Under the pieces are notes generated by a model. The model saw nothing but the letters and a program-made list of their open reading frames with translations, was not told the origin of the DNA and ran no database searches. Positions 44,714 to 55,533 of a stretch of DNA of 64,000 nt are shown here, in pieces. Each line of letters opens with the position of its first letter. The stretch's first letter is position 1. Made by a program: the position numbers and the translations under genes. Origin of the DNA: Puccinellia tenuiflora (taxonomy: Eukaryota > Streptophyta > Magnoliopsida > Poales > Poaceae). The stretch is taken from NCBI GenBank assembly GCA_012064385.1, contig QRDG01000135.1:536941-600940 (forward strand), given 5' to 3'.

Positions 44714-46817
44714 GATATGCAGTGGCAGCCACATACGGGCGCTAACTGGGGCGTGCCACCACCATGGTAGATGAGCCCCACTTAGGCCAAAAGCCTAAGC
44801 TTGGGGGAGTACGTATCTCTCACCGGTACTTTTTTACTATGTTCACTTAAATGCTTTATGTCGGTGTGTTCATCATTCCTTTGTGTATCCGTTAGTGTGT
44901 TCCTTTTGGTTTCTTTTCGCTCTTTTCAATTTGCTCAGTCGCCTTAGTTGTTCTTTTTGTTTATTAATCAAAAACCCAAAAAGATTTCCTCTTTGTTTGC
45001 CTCTTCTTTCTCATAATCAAAAAGACCAAAAATATTTTCTTTTATTTCTTGTTCGTTTGTTTTCTACTTCGTTTTAGTCGCTTCTTTCCAAATTGAAAAC
45101 AGCAAAAAGATTTCTCTTCTAGTTCTGCGCTATTCCTTTCACTATTCGAAAAACACAAAAATATTTTCTCATCTTCTTTGTTTTGTAGTTGTCTCAGAGT
45201 TCAACCAGTGTTTGTGACGACACTTGCACATTTTTATTATTTCCATATCTTTCGGTTGTGCAAGCGTCTATGCAATAATGATGATATTTGGTGACGCGGA
45301 TTTGATGAGGAAATTCGGTATGAACTCTATTTGTTTTCATTTTTGTACAGATGCTTATCCTCATGCTCATGTTTTAGTTTGCTATGGTAGAATGTTGCGT
45401 AGATGATATTACTTAGTTTTTATGGATTCCTATGCTTAGCCTCAACTTGTTAAGAGTGGATAATTTGTCATGTAGACGTGAGCATGTTTTGCATTGTTTA
45501 TAATATGGTATGGTGAAGTGAGATCCTCCTCCAAAAGATTTATTTGGATTGACTTGGCACATGTTCACACATGTAAAAGACTAAAAATAAAGTCTGTTAA
45601 GCCTTGACGGTTTATTGTGCTTAGAATTGTAGTATCACTCTTATGCTTTATTCATTGATTGATTTTGTCACAAAGCATGATTATGATAGTAGTGCTCTTG
45701 ATCGGTCGCTCCCGAGTCTTTTGCTAGCTTCCATTTGCACTGGGTGTAATTGTCCATCCGTGCATCCATTTTCCTTAAGCCAAAGTATTCCATTTGAGTC
45801 CACTATATCTTCTTACATATGGTATTTCACCGCCATTCCAAGTAAATTTGTTATGTGCTACCTTTAAATCATTCAAAAAAATGCTTCTTTTTATGTCTCT
45901 GTTTTTAGCTCATGAGGAAGCAGTAGAGGTCTAGATATAACTTGTGACAAGCAAGGTCATTTCCCCCTTTTCACCCGGTGTTGATGGATTACGTCTTCAC
46001 TTGAATCAACCCGAGAGCAGCTTAAGCAAAATATAAATATAACTCACCATTCTCCTCCGCGCAATGCAAAATCTGAGAAATCAGCTCAAACATTGGACAG
46101 TGGTGAAACCAAGGAGAAAGAGGAGCGTACTCGCTCCTCTAAAAAACCAGCTGCTCTCACAAGTCTAAAAGCCTTGCTTGTTATGAGGGCCTAGATAGCC
46201 TCTCTGTTGTGAAATCGTTGACGAAAGCATGCATCTCTCAAAACTGTTTTACTTCTGCTTATAAAAATAAAAAGCTCTAGCACATGATTAATCCATGCTT
46301 CCCTCTACGAAGGGCCTTTCTCTTATATATTTATGTTGAGTCATCACCCTTCTTTGAGCACCATCTTATAGAGCATTGCTGTCATTCTGAGTATAACGTG
46401 CTTTGTATTAAAGTTTTAATGATTGGAGCATGTTTGAGATACTTCTCAATTATGATAACTTTACATCTAGTCACCATTTAATGTCTCAAGAGGTGCCCGG
46501 CATTTATGTTTTGCCCCACAAAAGGGGCAAGCGAGAGATCACTTTACCATGCCTAGTTATATGCATTGCATCGGTGCTATTTGTTTGCATGTTTAAATTA
46601 TTACTTGTTAGCATATTGTGAGTTTTGCATAAGTCTCCATGATTGCTTTAGTTCTATTGTTTTTGTAACTTCTCTCTTGTGATTATTAAAATACTGATCA
46701 TGGTTTAAACTTCTATGCTCTAAATGAAGCAAATGTGTATGTCAAAGTTTCTTTTATCGCATCCAGTTTGTCAACTGAATTGCTTGAGGACAAGCAATAA
46801 GCTAAGATTGGGGGAGC
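44714..46817 (+). other. Non-coding 3' internal region of the Gypsy element
   Basis: Starts with the AAAAGCCTAAGCTTGGGGGAG motif usual after Athila coding regions, then about 2 kb of T-rich DNA with only short frames and no domain. It ends in the polypurine tract at 46809-46817. Elements of this type often carry long non-coding 3' regions. Confidence 0.75.
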
Positions 46818-48175
46818 TGATACGTCGCAAACGTATCTACTTTTCCAAACACTTTGCTATTGTTTTGCCTCTGATTATTAATGAATTTTTTTGGAACTAA
46901 CCCGAACTGACGCTGTTTTCAGCAGAATTGCATTTGGTGTCTTTCTTTTATGCAGGGTTCAGAAGTTCGCGGAAAATTCCAGAAAATTTATAAAAAGATT
47001 TTTTGAAAAAAAATAAGCCTCGTAAGCGGAAGACCCTGAAGGGGGCCACCCCAGGAGCAGGGGCGGGCCCCTGCCCCTGGGACCTCCTTTGGCGATCCCC
47101 CTTCACTTATAAGCTCCCTCTCGACCTAAAACGACGAGCCCCCGAACATTTTTTCCACAAACCTTACGGAGCTCCGCCGCCATCACAAACCCTAAATTCG
47201 GGGTCCAGGATCGTTGTTCCGGCACCCTGCCGGAGTGGAGATCGCCGCCATCGTCACCGCCAACGCCTCTCCATCAACCATCCATGTCGTCCCCCTCCAT
47301 GTGTGAGTAGTTCCCTGCTATAGGCAAGGGGATGGAAGGGATTGAATAAGATTGCTCATGTAATTCGATGCCAAATTGTTAGGGCACAATGCCTAGTATC
47401 CTCTATTTGTGTTAATCATCGTTGGTGCAACTAGTTATGCTTAATGCTTGTCACTTTGGGACCGGGTGCCATGTTTTCAGACCTGAACACTTATGTTTGC
47501 ATCAGTATAATTGTTGTTTGGATCCTATCTACTAGTTGTATGCACTTGTTGTCAACCGGAACCGGAGACCCCGAGTGACAGAAACGGGGACATCGATGGG
47601 AATGGTTGGCAACTCGAGGGTTACATGTATTCATTGTGTGTTAATGCTTTGATCCGGTGTTCTATTAAAAGGAACACCTTAATTGCCATTTGTTCCTTAA
47701 TTGGCCCGGCTGAAACCGGATGGCAGGACAAAAGATGCCATGCAAGTTCTTATTGTAAGCACGTACGGCTAAATTAGGAATACATGCCTATGACTGTTTG
47801 ATACTTGGATGCTATTTATATATTTATTTGCTTGGTGCTTAGTTATGTTCATTTCATGAGCTATCTTATTCATGCAACGCCCATCTATCTGTCCCTATGC
47901 CTACGGTGTTTTAATCCCGCTGTTTACAATCATTACTTTTACCGTCATCATTGCTGCCTTATTTTATTACCGTTGTTACTATTCTACTGCTACCATCAAA
48001 TCACTGTTAATACTGATAAATTGCTTCGAGAGAAATCCTTTTCAGGTGTGATTGAATTGACAACTCAACTGCTAAGGCTTATAAATATTCTTTGGCTCCT
48101 CTTGTGTCGAATCAATAAATTAGGGTCAAACTACCCGCGAAGACTGTTGCGATCCCCTACACTTGTGGGTCATCA
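46818..48175 (+). repeat. Athila-type Gypsy 3' LTR
   Basis: 1,358 bp, collinear with the 5' LTR. A GC-rich segment present at about 39395-39440 is missing here, and scattered substitutions are concentrated in the first 450 bp. Confidence 0.92.
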
Positions 48176-49397
48176 TTAGGCGGCGGGCCTGGCACTATGG
48201 GTTCAAGGTTCCCCTGTCCATCAAACGGGTTCCGAACATAATGGTCAAGAGGAAGCCGGGGCGGCAAAAGCACGGCAGGGTCGCGTTCACTCTCGATGAT
48301 CATATTATGCATAATAATGCAAGCATTCATGATCTCCCACATTTGTTCTACTGTCCAAGCTAGAGAAGGATACCTGACAACCGCAAATTGGGCTTGAAGC
48401 ACACCGAAAGCTCGCTCAACATCTTTCCGAGCACTTTCCTGTTTCTTTGCAAAATATTTCTTTGCCGGAGGAACAGGATTGTGAATGGTCTTCACAAATG
48501 TAGAATATGATGGATAGATGCCATCCGCTAGGTAGTAGCCCATGTTATACTAATGACCATTGATCTCATAGTTACACTCGGGAGCTTAACCATTCGCAAT
48601 CCTGGAAAAGACCGGAGATAGTTGCAACACGTTGATATCGTTGTGAGCACCGGCCATACCAAAGAAAGCATGCCAAATCCACATATCATAGTCGGCCACC
48701 ACTTCAAGTACAACGCTGCCTGCTCCAAGATGTCCTCCTTTATACATCCCCTGCCAAGCGTATGGACAATTCTTCCACTTCCAATGCATACAGTCAATGC
48801 TTTCGAGCATCCCTGGAAAACCTCTCGCTTCAGCTACTGCCAAGAGCCGAGCATTGTCTTAGCATTTGGTGCCCTCAAATACGTGGGTCCAAACACCACA
48901 TTCACCGCCTTGCAAAACCTGTAAGTAGCTTCACTGACTATCGACTCAGCCATACGGAAGTAGTCGACCATAGAATCTGCGGGAGCCCCATATGCAAGAC
49001 ACCGTAAAGCAACCGAGCACTTCTGAATAGATGAGAAACCAAGAAGTCCGGTGCGGTCACTCTTAAGCTCAAAGTAATCATCGTACTCTCGCACACCATG
49101 CACAATGCTCTGGAACAAACCTTTATTCATCCTGAAGCACCGGCGAAAAGCAACCTCATCGTTTACCGGCTGGTGCGCAAAATAATCGTTGAACAAAAGC
49201 ATATGTCCCATCGCCCGGTCCCGGTTCGTGTTAGCCTTTTTCCCAGGCATAGATCCACCGCATTTGGGTTCGGCTTCCTCCGCCTGCACCATCGCCACAA
49301 GAATACGGATGACCTCTTCATTCTCTTGATCATCCATTTCAAGTGCGGTCTGATCTTCCATCATTTGGTGAAACATTATTTCGTCGTCCAAGTCCAT
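48176..49397 (-). pseudogene. PIF/Harbinger DDE transposase, broken
   Basis: The start MDLDDEIMFHQMMEDQ (ATG complement ending at 49397) is typical of plant PIF transposases. Catalytic triad candidates are Asp in ESIDCMHWKWKNCP, Asp in GAHNDINVLQLSP, and Glu in ARKDVERAFGVLQ; the family hallmark ADGIYPSYSTFVKTI is present. The frame is broken by a shift near 48840 and by in-frame stops near 48586 and 48553. The C-terminal end was displaced to 39001-39141 by the Gypsy insertion. Upstream 49398-49922 holds the leader and TIR. An intact enzyme would cut and insert at TTA sites. Confidence 0.9.
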
Positions 49398-49925
49398 AGC
49401 CTAATCAAGGATCAAAACGTCGGAAATCATAAAAGAAAGGATTGTCGGCAAAAAGCCGAACACCTTGCGGGCGGTAGGGAGGGACTTACTCGTCACGCCG
49501 GTAGGGAAGAGTTTCCGTCGGAGAAGAAAGAAGGCAGGCCTTGCCAGGGAGCGGCGGCGGCGAGTGTTGCGGTTGGGGGGCGACAATCGGCGGTGGAGAT
49601 GGGGACGGCGGAGATGGCTATGTCGAGGGTGGCGACGGTAGCGTGAGTCGCCGGATAGGGAATATAGTATAGAGGGGTGGAAGCAGAAATGACTGCCGGC
49701 TCGTTTTCGTGTGGCAGACGGGCGGGCCATATCTGTCGGAGGCTCGGGCCGGACAGTGTCCGGCACCGCGAAGGCAGCCCCCAACTTTGGAGTCCCTTTT
49801 GGCGGTGCCGGACAGGTTTCGGGCTGGACAAAGCCTTTACGACCCCCGGTGTGGCATGTTTTTCTGTCCGGGACCGTAATGAAGATTTAAGGGCCCTATT
49901 GCGACCCCCGGTGGAGATGCTCTTA

Positions 49926-51440
49926 GAGCCCTGAACGGGAAGTGGGGTGGCATTGGCAGGTCAGAGTCAGAGTGGCGAGTGCACAACCCGCGGCTGGCTT
50001 GTCCGTGGCCCGTGGGTATAATCGGTTGCTCGCCGTGGAAGACGGCAGCGGTCGGCGTGCGGGCGTGTGGCAGTGGATGTTTCCCACGAGTGGTCATCCG
50101 GCCATGTGAGCTAAATTTTTTTAAATAAACATGAAAATATTAATTTTGGAAATATTACGCAAATTTTTATTTTTTTCAAAAATATTTCCAATCGGCGTTG
50201 CTGAAGCCGACAGCACTTGTCGTCATGGTGAAGCCGAGTAGGGACCTGCCATCCTTGGTGGCATACCAGTGGCGTGTGTTGTATCTACCAGTGGCGTGTT
50301 TTTATACGTGCACGACACTAGTAACTATTACCAGTGGCGTGTTATTTCCAGGCCCGCAACTAGTCTCTTCCGAAAAGACGACAAGACTAGTCCGTCTGCG
50401 CCAAGACGACAAATCCCCTACTCGGCTTACCAAGACGACAAGGTCCTGCCGGCTTCAGCAACGCCGATTGGAATAATATTTTAAAAAAAAATAGATTTGC
50501 GTTATATTTCCAGAATTAAAATAAATTCGTGTATTATTTAAAAAAATTTGGCCCATGTGAGGTGTGTGACGCGCCGGGTAAGCACTCAAACAAACAAGCC
50601 GCCAGACATGCAATTCCCTAACGGCCCGGAGTCCTGTTTCCCGTGCGATCGACTTCGAGTGTCCAAGTTCTTCAGCTTGTTTCACTGCTGGTGCTGATCT
50701 GCCGCCAACCCAGACATGTCAAATGCGTGAGAAAAAAGTTTTATATTCTTTACTCAAGTGCTCCGGTGGTTATTAATATTCAGAAGTACACATGGCAGAA
50801 GGTTTAGAGGCTAGACCACACCCAGATTCTTCAGGACATGTCAAAAGTGTGTACTTGTTCATTCGGCCACGCAACAAGCCAATGACTGAGTAGCCAGTCG
50901 CCACGTCGACAGTAGTACACTGGGCCATTTGTTTAAGCACGTGCTCTTAGCACGAGACATTCGTATCCATCCACTACTTGTTTGCTTTGTCCGTCCATTG
51001 CCTTAACATGAACAAACAAGTACACACTTTTCTGTGTTAACAATATATACGATAGACCGATAGTAGCAAAGTAGCAGTAGCTTGGAAGACAAGGGAGATG
51101 CGAATCGCCACTCGATCGGAAGCTGCCGTATCCGGCGTGTCCCTGGGACATGGCAGATGCATGGACAACTTGGTCTCTCTGTCCACTCGGCCCTGTCGGT
51201 GTTCTTGCACCAGCTCCGCCGCGAAATCCTGCCGAATCATTGCCGCTGCTCCCAGTGTAAAGTCGTGTCATTTGTATGTTTCTTTTGATAACAGGATTTT
51301 GTTAAGTCAAACGCTCGCATCAAGCTGACATGATCAGATTTTACATCAAACCTTTGTGCAACAAGATATACACAGCATAACGAGCCCACTGGTTATAAGG
51401 AGAAACTTTTTATGTAAAGTTCAGAGAAGAAAGCAAAGCG
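49926..51440. repeat. R6: R-unit copy, distal part
   Basis: Contains GTCAGAGTCAGAGTGGCGAG (cf. 1736), the GTGGAAGACGGCAGCGGTCGGC block, TGCTCCGGTGGTTATTAATATTCAG (cf. 15485), GGCATTTGTTTAAGCACGTGC-like text near 50925-50945, and the block GGGACATGGCAGATGCATGG...CCTGTCGGTGTTCTTGCACCAGC...TGCTCCCAGTGTAAAG (51145-51265). A Mutator-type MITE interrupts it at 50111-50552. The ORFs are not conserved between copies. Confidence 0.7.
50111..50552. mobile_element. Mutator-type MITE with ~105-bp TIRs and 9-bp TSD
   Basis: CCATGTGAG is duplicated at 50102-50110 and 50553-50561. The arms are long imperfect inverted repeats: both read inwards as AAATTTTTTTAAATAA..., then GGAAATAT(T/A)ACGCAAAT, and reach CCAATCGGCGTTGCTGAAGCC before diverging. 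A 9-bp duplication and TIRs of this length point to the Mutator superfamily. The centre holds three ACCAGTGGCGTG units (about 50265-50340) and AGACGACAA/AGACGACAAG repeats (50375-50445). No coding capacity. Confidence 0.88.
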
Positions 51441-51834
51441 AGATCTACAAGATCGCAAAAAAGCTCTATGGGGCTTGGGTCGGTGCAAGGATGGTGGTCG
51501 TCGGTCTTGTGTCGCAATGGGGCTCGGGAAAATATTTTGTCATCCATTATCACGCTTGTCTCATGGGAGATTTAGAACGAGAGGAATTCTCATGTCTTCC
51601 GCAACAAAAGTTCTATGCCTTCATTTGTCATTGCCAATATCAAGGACAAGATCAAGAATTGGATCAGGCGGACACAGAACATCGTACGGATTTAGTTCCA
51701 GGAGAGTAATCCCTTGTATCCGTCATTTTGGCCCTGATTTGTAATTTTCTAAAAACTTTGTGAACCTTCCTTCTTATCTAATGAGATGAGGCAATATTTT
51801 GACTCTGTTAAAAGAAAGATCACAAAAACTTGCC
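51441..51834 (+). mobile_element. Probable 5'-truncated LINE 3' end
   Basis: This sequence interrupts R6 text that is adjacent in R4 (the GTTCAGAGAA and TGACATTCT-like segments). Its 3' part (GTAATTTTCTAAAAACTTTG ... TTATCTAATGAGATGAGGC) resembles the 3' untranslated end of plant LINEs. No clear A-tail or TSD was found, and the 117-codon frame has no recognisable domain. Confidence 0.4.
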
Positions 51835-52156
51835 TGTAACGCAGATGACATTCTATAGCGGCGGCGCACTAGGGAGCAAACAAATTTTATACCTGAATTA
51901 TCACAAAAGTGGGTAGGGCTGGGCGGGCAAAATCCAGGACTTGTGCAAAACTTAAAAAATGGGGCCCTATCTGGTTAATAAAATAAAATTAATGAATCAT
52001 AATATTTTTCTTGGTGATTAGGCAACTCGCGGAACTGACGGGTTGTAATCCTACCTCCGCCACTTTGATAGGCAGTGCTGATCGATTGATAGGGGAGCAG
52101 GGGAGGGTCTCTCTGTTCGGCATCGGGAATCGGCCACGAGTCCAGCGCCCAGGTAA
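51835..52156. other. R6 fragment and unassigned spacer
   Basis: The first 70 bp (GTAACGCAGATGACATTC...) matches R4 near 25970. The rest is non-coding with no recognised borders. Confidence 0.45.
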
Positions 52157-52623
52157 GAGCATGGTTAATAGTACAGCCGGCTGCTGGCTATATGAGGCTG
52201 CCATGTCATCTATAGCCAGGGGCGGACCTACATTGAGCAGTGGCCCCCACTCACTTTTTTGAATTTTAGGGTAATTTGTTCATAATTAATGGAAATTTTT
52301 GAAGAAAAAATCGATTTTATAGTATAAGTGCCCCCACTCATATAATGTGCCCCCACTGAAAAATTTGTCTGGGTCCGCCACTGTCTATAGGCAACATATA
52401 AATTTACTCATATAGTAAGGTCAGCTATAAGGTTGGCTATTAGATAGTTATTTTGTCCAACATTTTCTCTATCTCTCTCCTCTCATTTATGAAATAGCCT
52501 AGGAACACGGGTAGAGCTTGACTCTTGCATGAGAGCACACTCCCCTTACTTTTCATGTCTCTCTCCTCCACATAAGAAAAAATATCACGTAGGCGGGCTA
52601 TAAGCCCACTATTATACATGCTC
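52157..52623. mobile_element. Tourist-type (Harbinger) MITE containing a hAT MITE
   Basis: TAA at 52154-52156 and 52624-52626 flanks the ends GAGCATGGTTAATAGTAC and, inverted, GAGCATGTATAATAGTGGGC. Without the nested 167-bp element it is about 290 bp and non-coding. Confidence 0.88.
52217..52383. mobile_element. hAT-type MITE nested in the Tourist MITE
   Basis: Ends CAGGGGCGGACCTAC and GGGTCCGCCACTG are imperfect inverted repeats. TCTATAGC (52209-52216) and TCTATAGG (52384-52391) are an 8-bp duplication with one mismatch. 167 bp, non-coding. Confidence 0.88.
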
Positions 52624-53746
52624 TAAGGCCTGTCTGGGATGGGCTACGCACGTGATTTTTTTTCTACTGTAATGTTGTGCTGATGAGCCGCGTGCTCAAA
52701 TTTGTGAAAGGCAAACTCGACAACATAGAACCCTAGAAATTTGGGCCCTATAAGGACGCACGGGCCGCAGTCCCATCCGTAGTCCCGTCGGCCCGGGCCT
52801 CGTAGTGGGACGCAATATCTGCTTACCTCACAGCTCCCAGCATAAATATCTGCTAGCTACCGGCCTACTGCTAGTAATTAATTTAGCAAAATAATCAGTA
52901 ATAATGGTTCTTTATAACATGTAAAATCCTCAACTACCGGTGGACACACCAGCCCACTGGTTATAACATGTAAAATCCTCAACATTGTGTAAGCCATTTT
53001 GTAAGTTCATAGAATAGATTAAAGCGAGACCAACAAGCGTTACAATATGTGTACGTCACCCATATGGTTGCATTCTCCGACAGCACTTTGAACATTACAG
53101 ATTCGATTTACGGATTCACACATAAGAGGGAAGAAATATAGGGTTTGAAGGAGTAGGTCAGTGAAATACCTAGGCGCAAGGGAAAAGGTTTGATCTTCAA
53201 TGATCAACTTGAGACGACGAAAAGCTAGTTGTTACCGAACTTAGGCTTGGATTTGATCGGCCTTAATTAGGGGCATGTATAATGATGTTATCTTAGTAGC
53301 GTCACATCACGTGTCACATTAGATGCTTGTTCAGTTACACGGGAGAAACATGAAAAGACATTTTCTTCTCTTAGCCAAGATATGGTCTCTTGGTAATGAA
53401 GATAAGATAAATCTTTTCATTGAACAAGAGGTCATATATTAGTTATATTTTTTAAATTTGATTACAATCACCCCGTGATTTTGGAAGCATCCACACATCT
53501 GTTATATTATGAAAATGTTAGAAAAGGAGGAGATTCGTCAATATAAATCAAACGAATGTATGCAGATGTATCTCAATTATTGATTTGATTCTTCAATCTA
53601 ATTTAAGGTATGTGTCTTGAAAAACGCAATCGAATTTAAGGTAGTGTGTGCGTGTTAGTGGGGTTCTCTGTCTAATCGTTCGCGATCAAGACATGATCTT
53701 GTAAATATTTCTATCTTCTATAAAGCTAAAGTACGCCTTGGCGTAC
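52624..53746. repeat. End of R6 and start of R7
   Basis: 52820-52960 carries CTCCCAGCATAAAT and AATGGTTCTTTATAACATG...CCGGTGGACAC, matching R4 at 25825-25875. 53100-53215 carries the tail ending GATCTTCAATGATCAACTTGAGA, matching R2 at 23715. 53350-53500 then starts the next unit (ACATTTTCTTCTCTTAGCCAAGATATGG, cf. 23755 and 24945). The tail-to-head order again supports a tandem array. Bases 52640-52820 are unassigned. Confidence 0.65.
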
Positions 53747-54392
53747 TGTCGGGGGAATGACCCCCCGGTATACCAAAGTCCACGACTCGACAAAAGAACA
53801 AGAGAAGCAAACCACGAAGATCAAGCGGACGGTCGGCAGACTGTTGGCTGCCTTGAGTCTGCAGGCTGCTGGCTGCCTCTTGAGTCTGCAGGATGCTGGC
53901 TGCAGGCTGCTGGCTGCCCCAGTCCGGCTGCAGCCTGCAGGCTGCTCCAGTCCGGCTGCGTCTGGCTTGCCACATCAGGCTGGCATCCCATGTGCGTGAG
54001 TAGTACTAGCTGGGCCCCATGGGCCACCCCTTTGTCCCCTGGGCATCCCCTTTATAAGGTGCACCAGGGAGCCCTTGAGAGGCAACTTTTGGGGAAACCC
54101 TAGATAGATGTTTTGGGAGGTGGAGGCTCTTCTCATCCCCACCAACCCCTTCTTCCTCCTCTAGCTAGAGAGAGAAACACAGCTCAAGGAGCAACATGTA
54201 GCCCGAGATCTATGACATGATATACATCAGACATGCAGGATGTAGGGATGTTACCACCACAAGAGGGCCCTGAACCTGGGTACATCGCGTGTGTTTGCGT
54301 GCTTGTTACCCAAACCTGCCGGAACGCCATCGCCGCCTTGCTCCACAATCTTCCCCATCTCTGATGGGTATGCCGTGCTATCCACCACGACA
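53747..54392 (-). mobile_element. Gypsy-type solo LTR, TSD CGTAC
   Basis: CGTAC occurs at 53742-53746 and 54393-54397. On the minus strand the LTR starts TGTCGTGGTGGATAGCACGG and ends CATTCCCCCGACA, the same ends as the LTR at 31186-37358. The CCAGGTTCAGGGCCCTCTTG block is present near 54255-54285. 646 bp, no internal domain. The 53840-53965 stretch is a tandem repeat of CTGCAGGCTGCTGGCTGCC-type units. Confidence 0.9.
53840..53965 (-). repeat. Minisatellite in LTR: CTGCAGGCTGCTGG-type units
   Basis: Imperfect tandem units combining GAGTCTGCAGG, CTGCTGGCTGCC and CCAGTCCGGCTGC. They lie about 90-220 bp from the LTR 3' end, the same relative place as the different minisatellite at 37070-37290. 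Confidence 0.8.
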
Positions 54393-54397
54393 CGTAC

Positions 54398-54707
54398 TCT
54401 CTAAAAAAACGCAATCGAACTGCACACACACCGAGGTAGCAATTCTTGGTTTATTATTTTTATTTTATCTTCTGGATCAACCGTATACATTGGTGTGGGT
54501 GTAAGATTTTTATGGGTTTGTATGGTCCTGAGATATGGGTATCCGACCCTTATGAATAGCTGGAAAAGGTACTAGACACACAAGAAAAACATAATATATG
54601 AAGGAAAAGATCAGCAGATGCTCATGCGACGCATAAAAAACCATCCTCATTGAGGGATGGGATTCTCAAAACAGTATATGAATGGTCATGTGCTCCTTAT
54701 GGCAATA
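54398..54707. repeat. R7: R-unit copy before the LINE
   Basis: 54600-54700 carries the CATCCTCATTGAGGGATGGGATTCTC and ATGTGCTCC landmarks (cf. 14635). It is interrupted by the LINE and resumes at about 57173. Confidence 0.65.
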
Positions 54708-54871
54708 TTTTTTTTTTTTAGAAAAGGGAATTTTATTACTCCCAGCCTCTGCATCGATAGATGCACACAGCCGTTTATGACTTCGTTCGAGTATGCAAAA
54801 TACGCAAGATTACATCAAAGATAGCACACAAGTTGAGACATCCCTCAACCAAGACCTGACACAAAAAGCAA

Positions 54872-55452
54872 CTACAAAAGCCTACTAATATGCTGCCAGG
54901 TATGTCGGGAGAAAAACTCCTGTGCCACCAAAAGCAGACGTGTGCACCCAGCCTCCATAAGCTCCCGTTGATCCGAAGGTAGCAGGAAAGCCCATAACCG
55001 GATCCAGTGCACCGCCATATGAATAACCTGTAAGACATGAAAATGTTCTTTCCTGTTAAACACAATATTATTACGACAATTCCAGATAGACCAACATAAA
55101 GCGGACACGCCAATACGAATCCTATCCTTGGTCTTTTTATCGATTCCATTTAGCCAATTCCCAAACATGTTTTTTATATTTGTGGGTGGAGGAATGTTAT
55201 AAGTACAAAAAACCACCCGCCACACTAACTTAGCAAATGGGCATGCAAGAAACAAATGTTCTACTGTTTCGTCCGCCCCACAAAAGCAGCACCGCAAACA
55301 GCCATGCCAATTTCTTCGAGCAAGATTATCTTTTGTAAGCAAAACTTACGATGAAGGAACCACATAAAGACTTTAATTTTCAGAGGCATTTTAATTTTCC
55401 ACAAATACTTTTGTAGATATCTCGTATGACCATTCATAAGATCTTCATACAT
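54872..55452 (-). pseudogene. LINE C-terminal zinc-binding (zf-RVT) region
   Basis: Two overlapping minus-strand frames. 55261-55452 gives KMPLKIKVFMWFLHRKFC. 54872-55342 gives CCFCGADETVEHLFLACPFA, the Cys/His motif of the plant LINE reverse-transcriptase zinc-binding domain, then SALCWSIWNCRNNIVF. A frame change separates them, and another separates them from the RT core. Confidence 0.85.
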
Positions 55453-55533
55453 TGACTTGACAGTGAAAATTCTATTTTGAGTTAAATTCCATTTTACTAG
55501 ATCTTCTCAGTAGACAAGGTGACATTCATGAGC

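Larger units (their letters stand above)
39142..48175 (+). mobile_element. Athila-type Gypsy retrotransposon lacking reverse transcriptase and integrase
   Basis: LTRs at 39142-40545 and 46818-48175 begin TGATACGTCGCAAACG and end GTGGGTCATCA. A primer-binding site TGGCGCCGTTGCCGGGGA lies at 40557-40574, and a TTGGGGGAGC polypurine tract precedes the 3' LTR. The flanking pentamers TTAAG and TTAGG differ by one base, consistent with an aged duplication. LTR divergence is a few per cent by eye plus a roughly 40-bp deletion in the 3' copy. Coding content is gag, protease and an Athila-type extra ORF. The 2.1 kb before the 3' LTR is non-coding, so mobility would need enzymes supplied in trans. Confidence 0.92.
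38762..49922 (-). mobile_element. PIF/Harbinger transposon, split by an Athila-type Gypsy
   Basis: TTA lies at 38759-38761 and 49923-49925. The ends are 19-bp inverted repeats, GAGCATCTCCACCGGGGGT on the left and its complement on the right, with GTCCGGCACC motifs just inside. Without the nested Gypsy element it is about 2.1 kb. It carries a DDE transposase gene on the minus strand. No second, Myb-like ORF was recognised. The host R6 sequence continues at 49926. Confidence 0.9.

Noticed and set aside
51082..51328. Short ORFs reading LSVFLHQLRREILPNHC in the R unit, as a possible conserved gene
   Set aside because: The corresponding frames in the copies near 22280, 25660 and 28150 are shifted or interrupted, so no coding constraint is visible.
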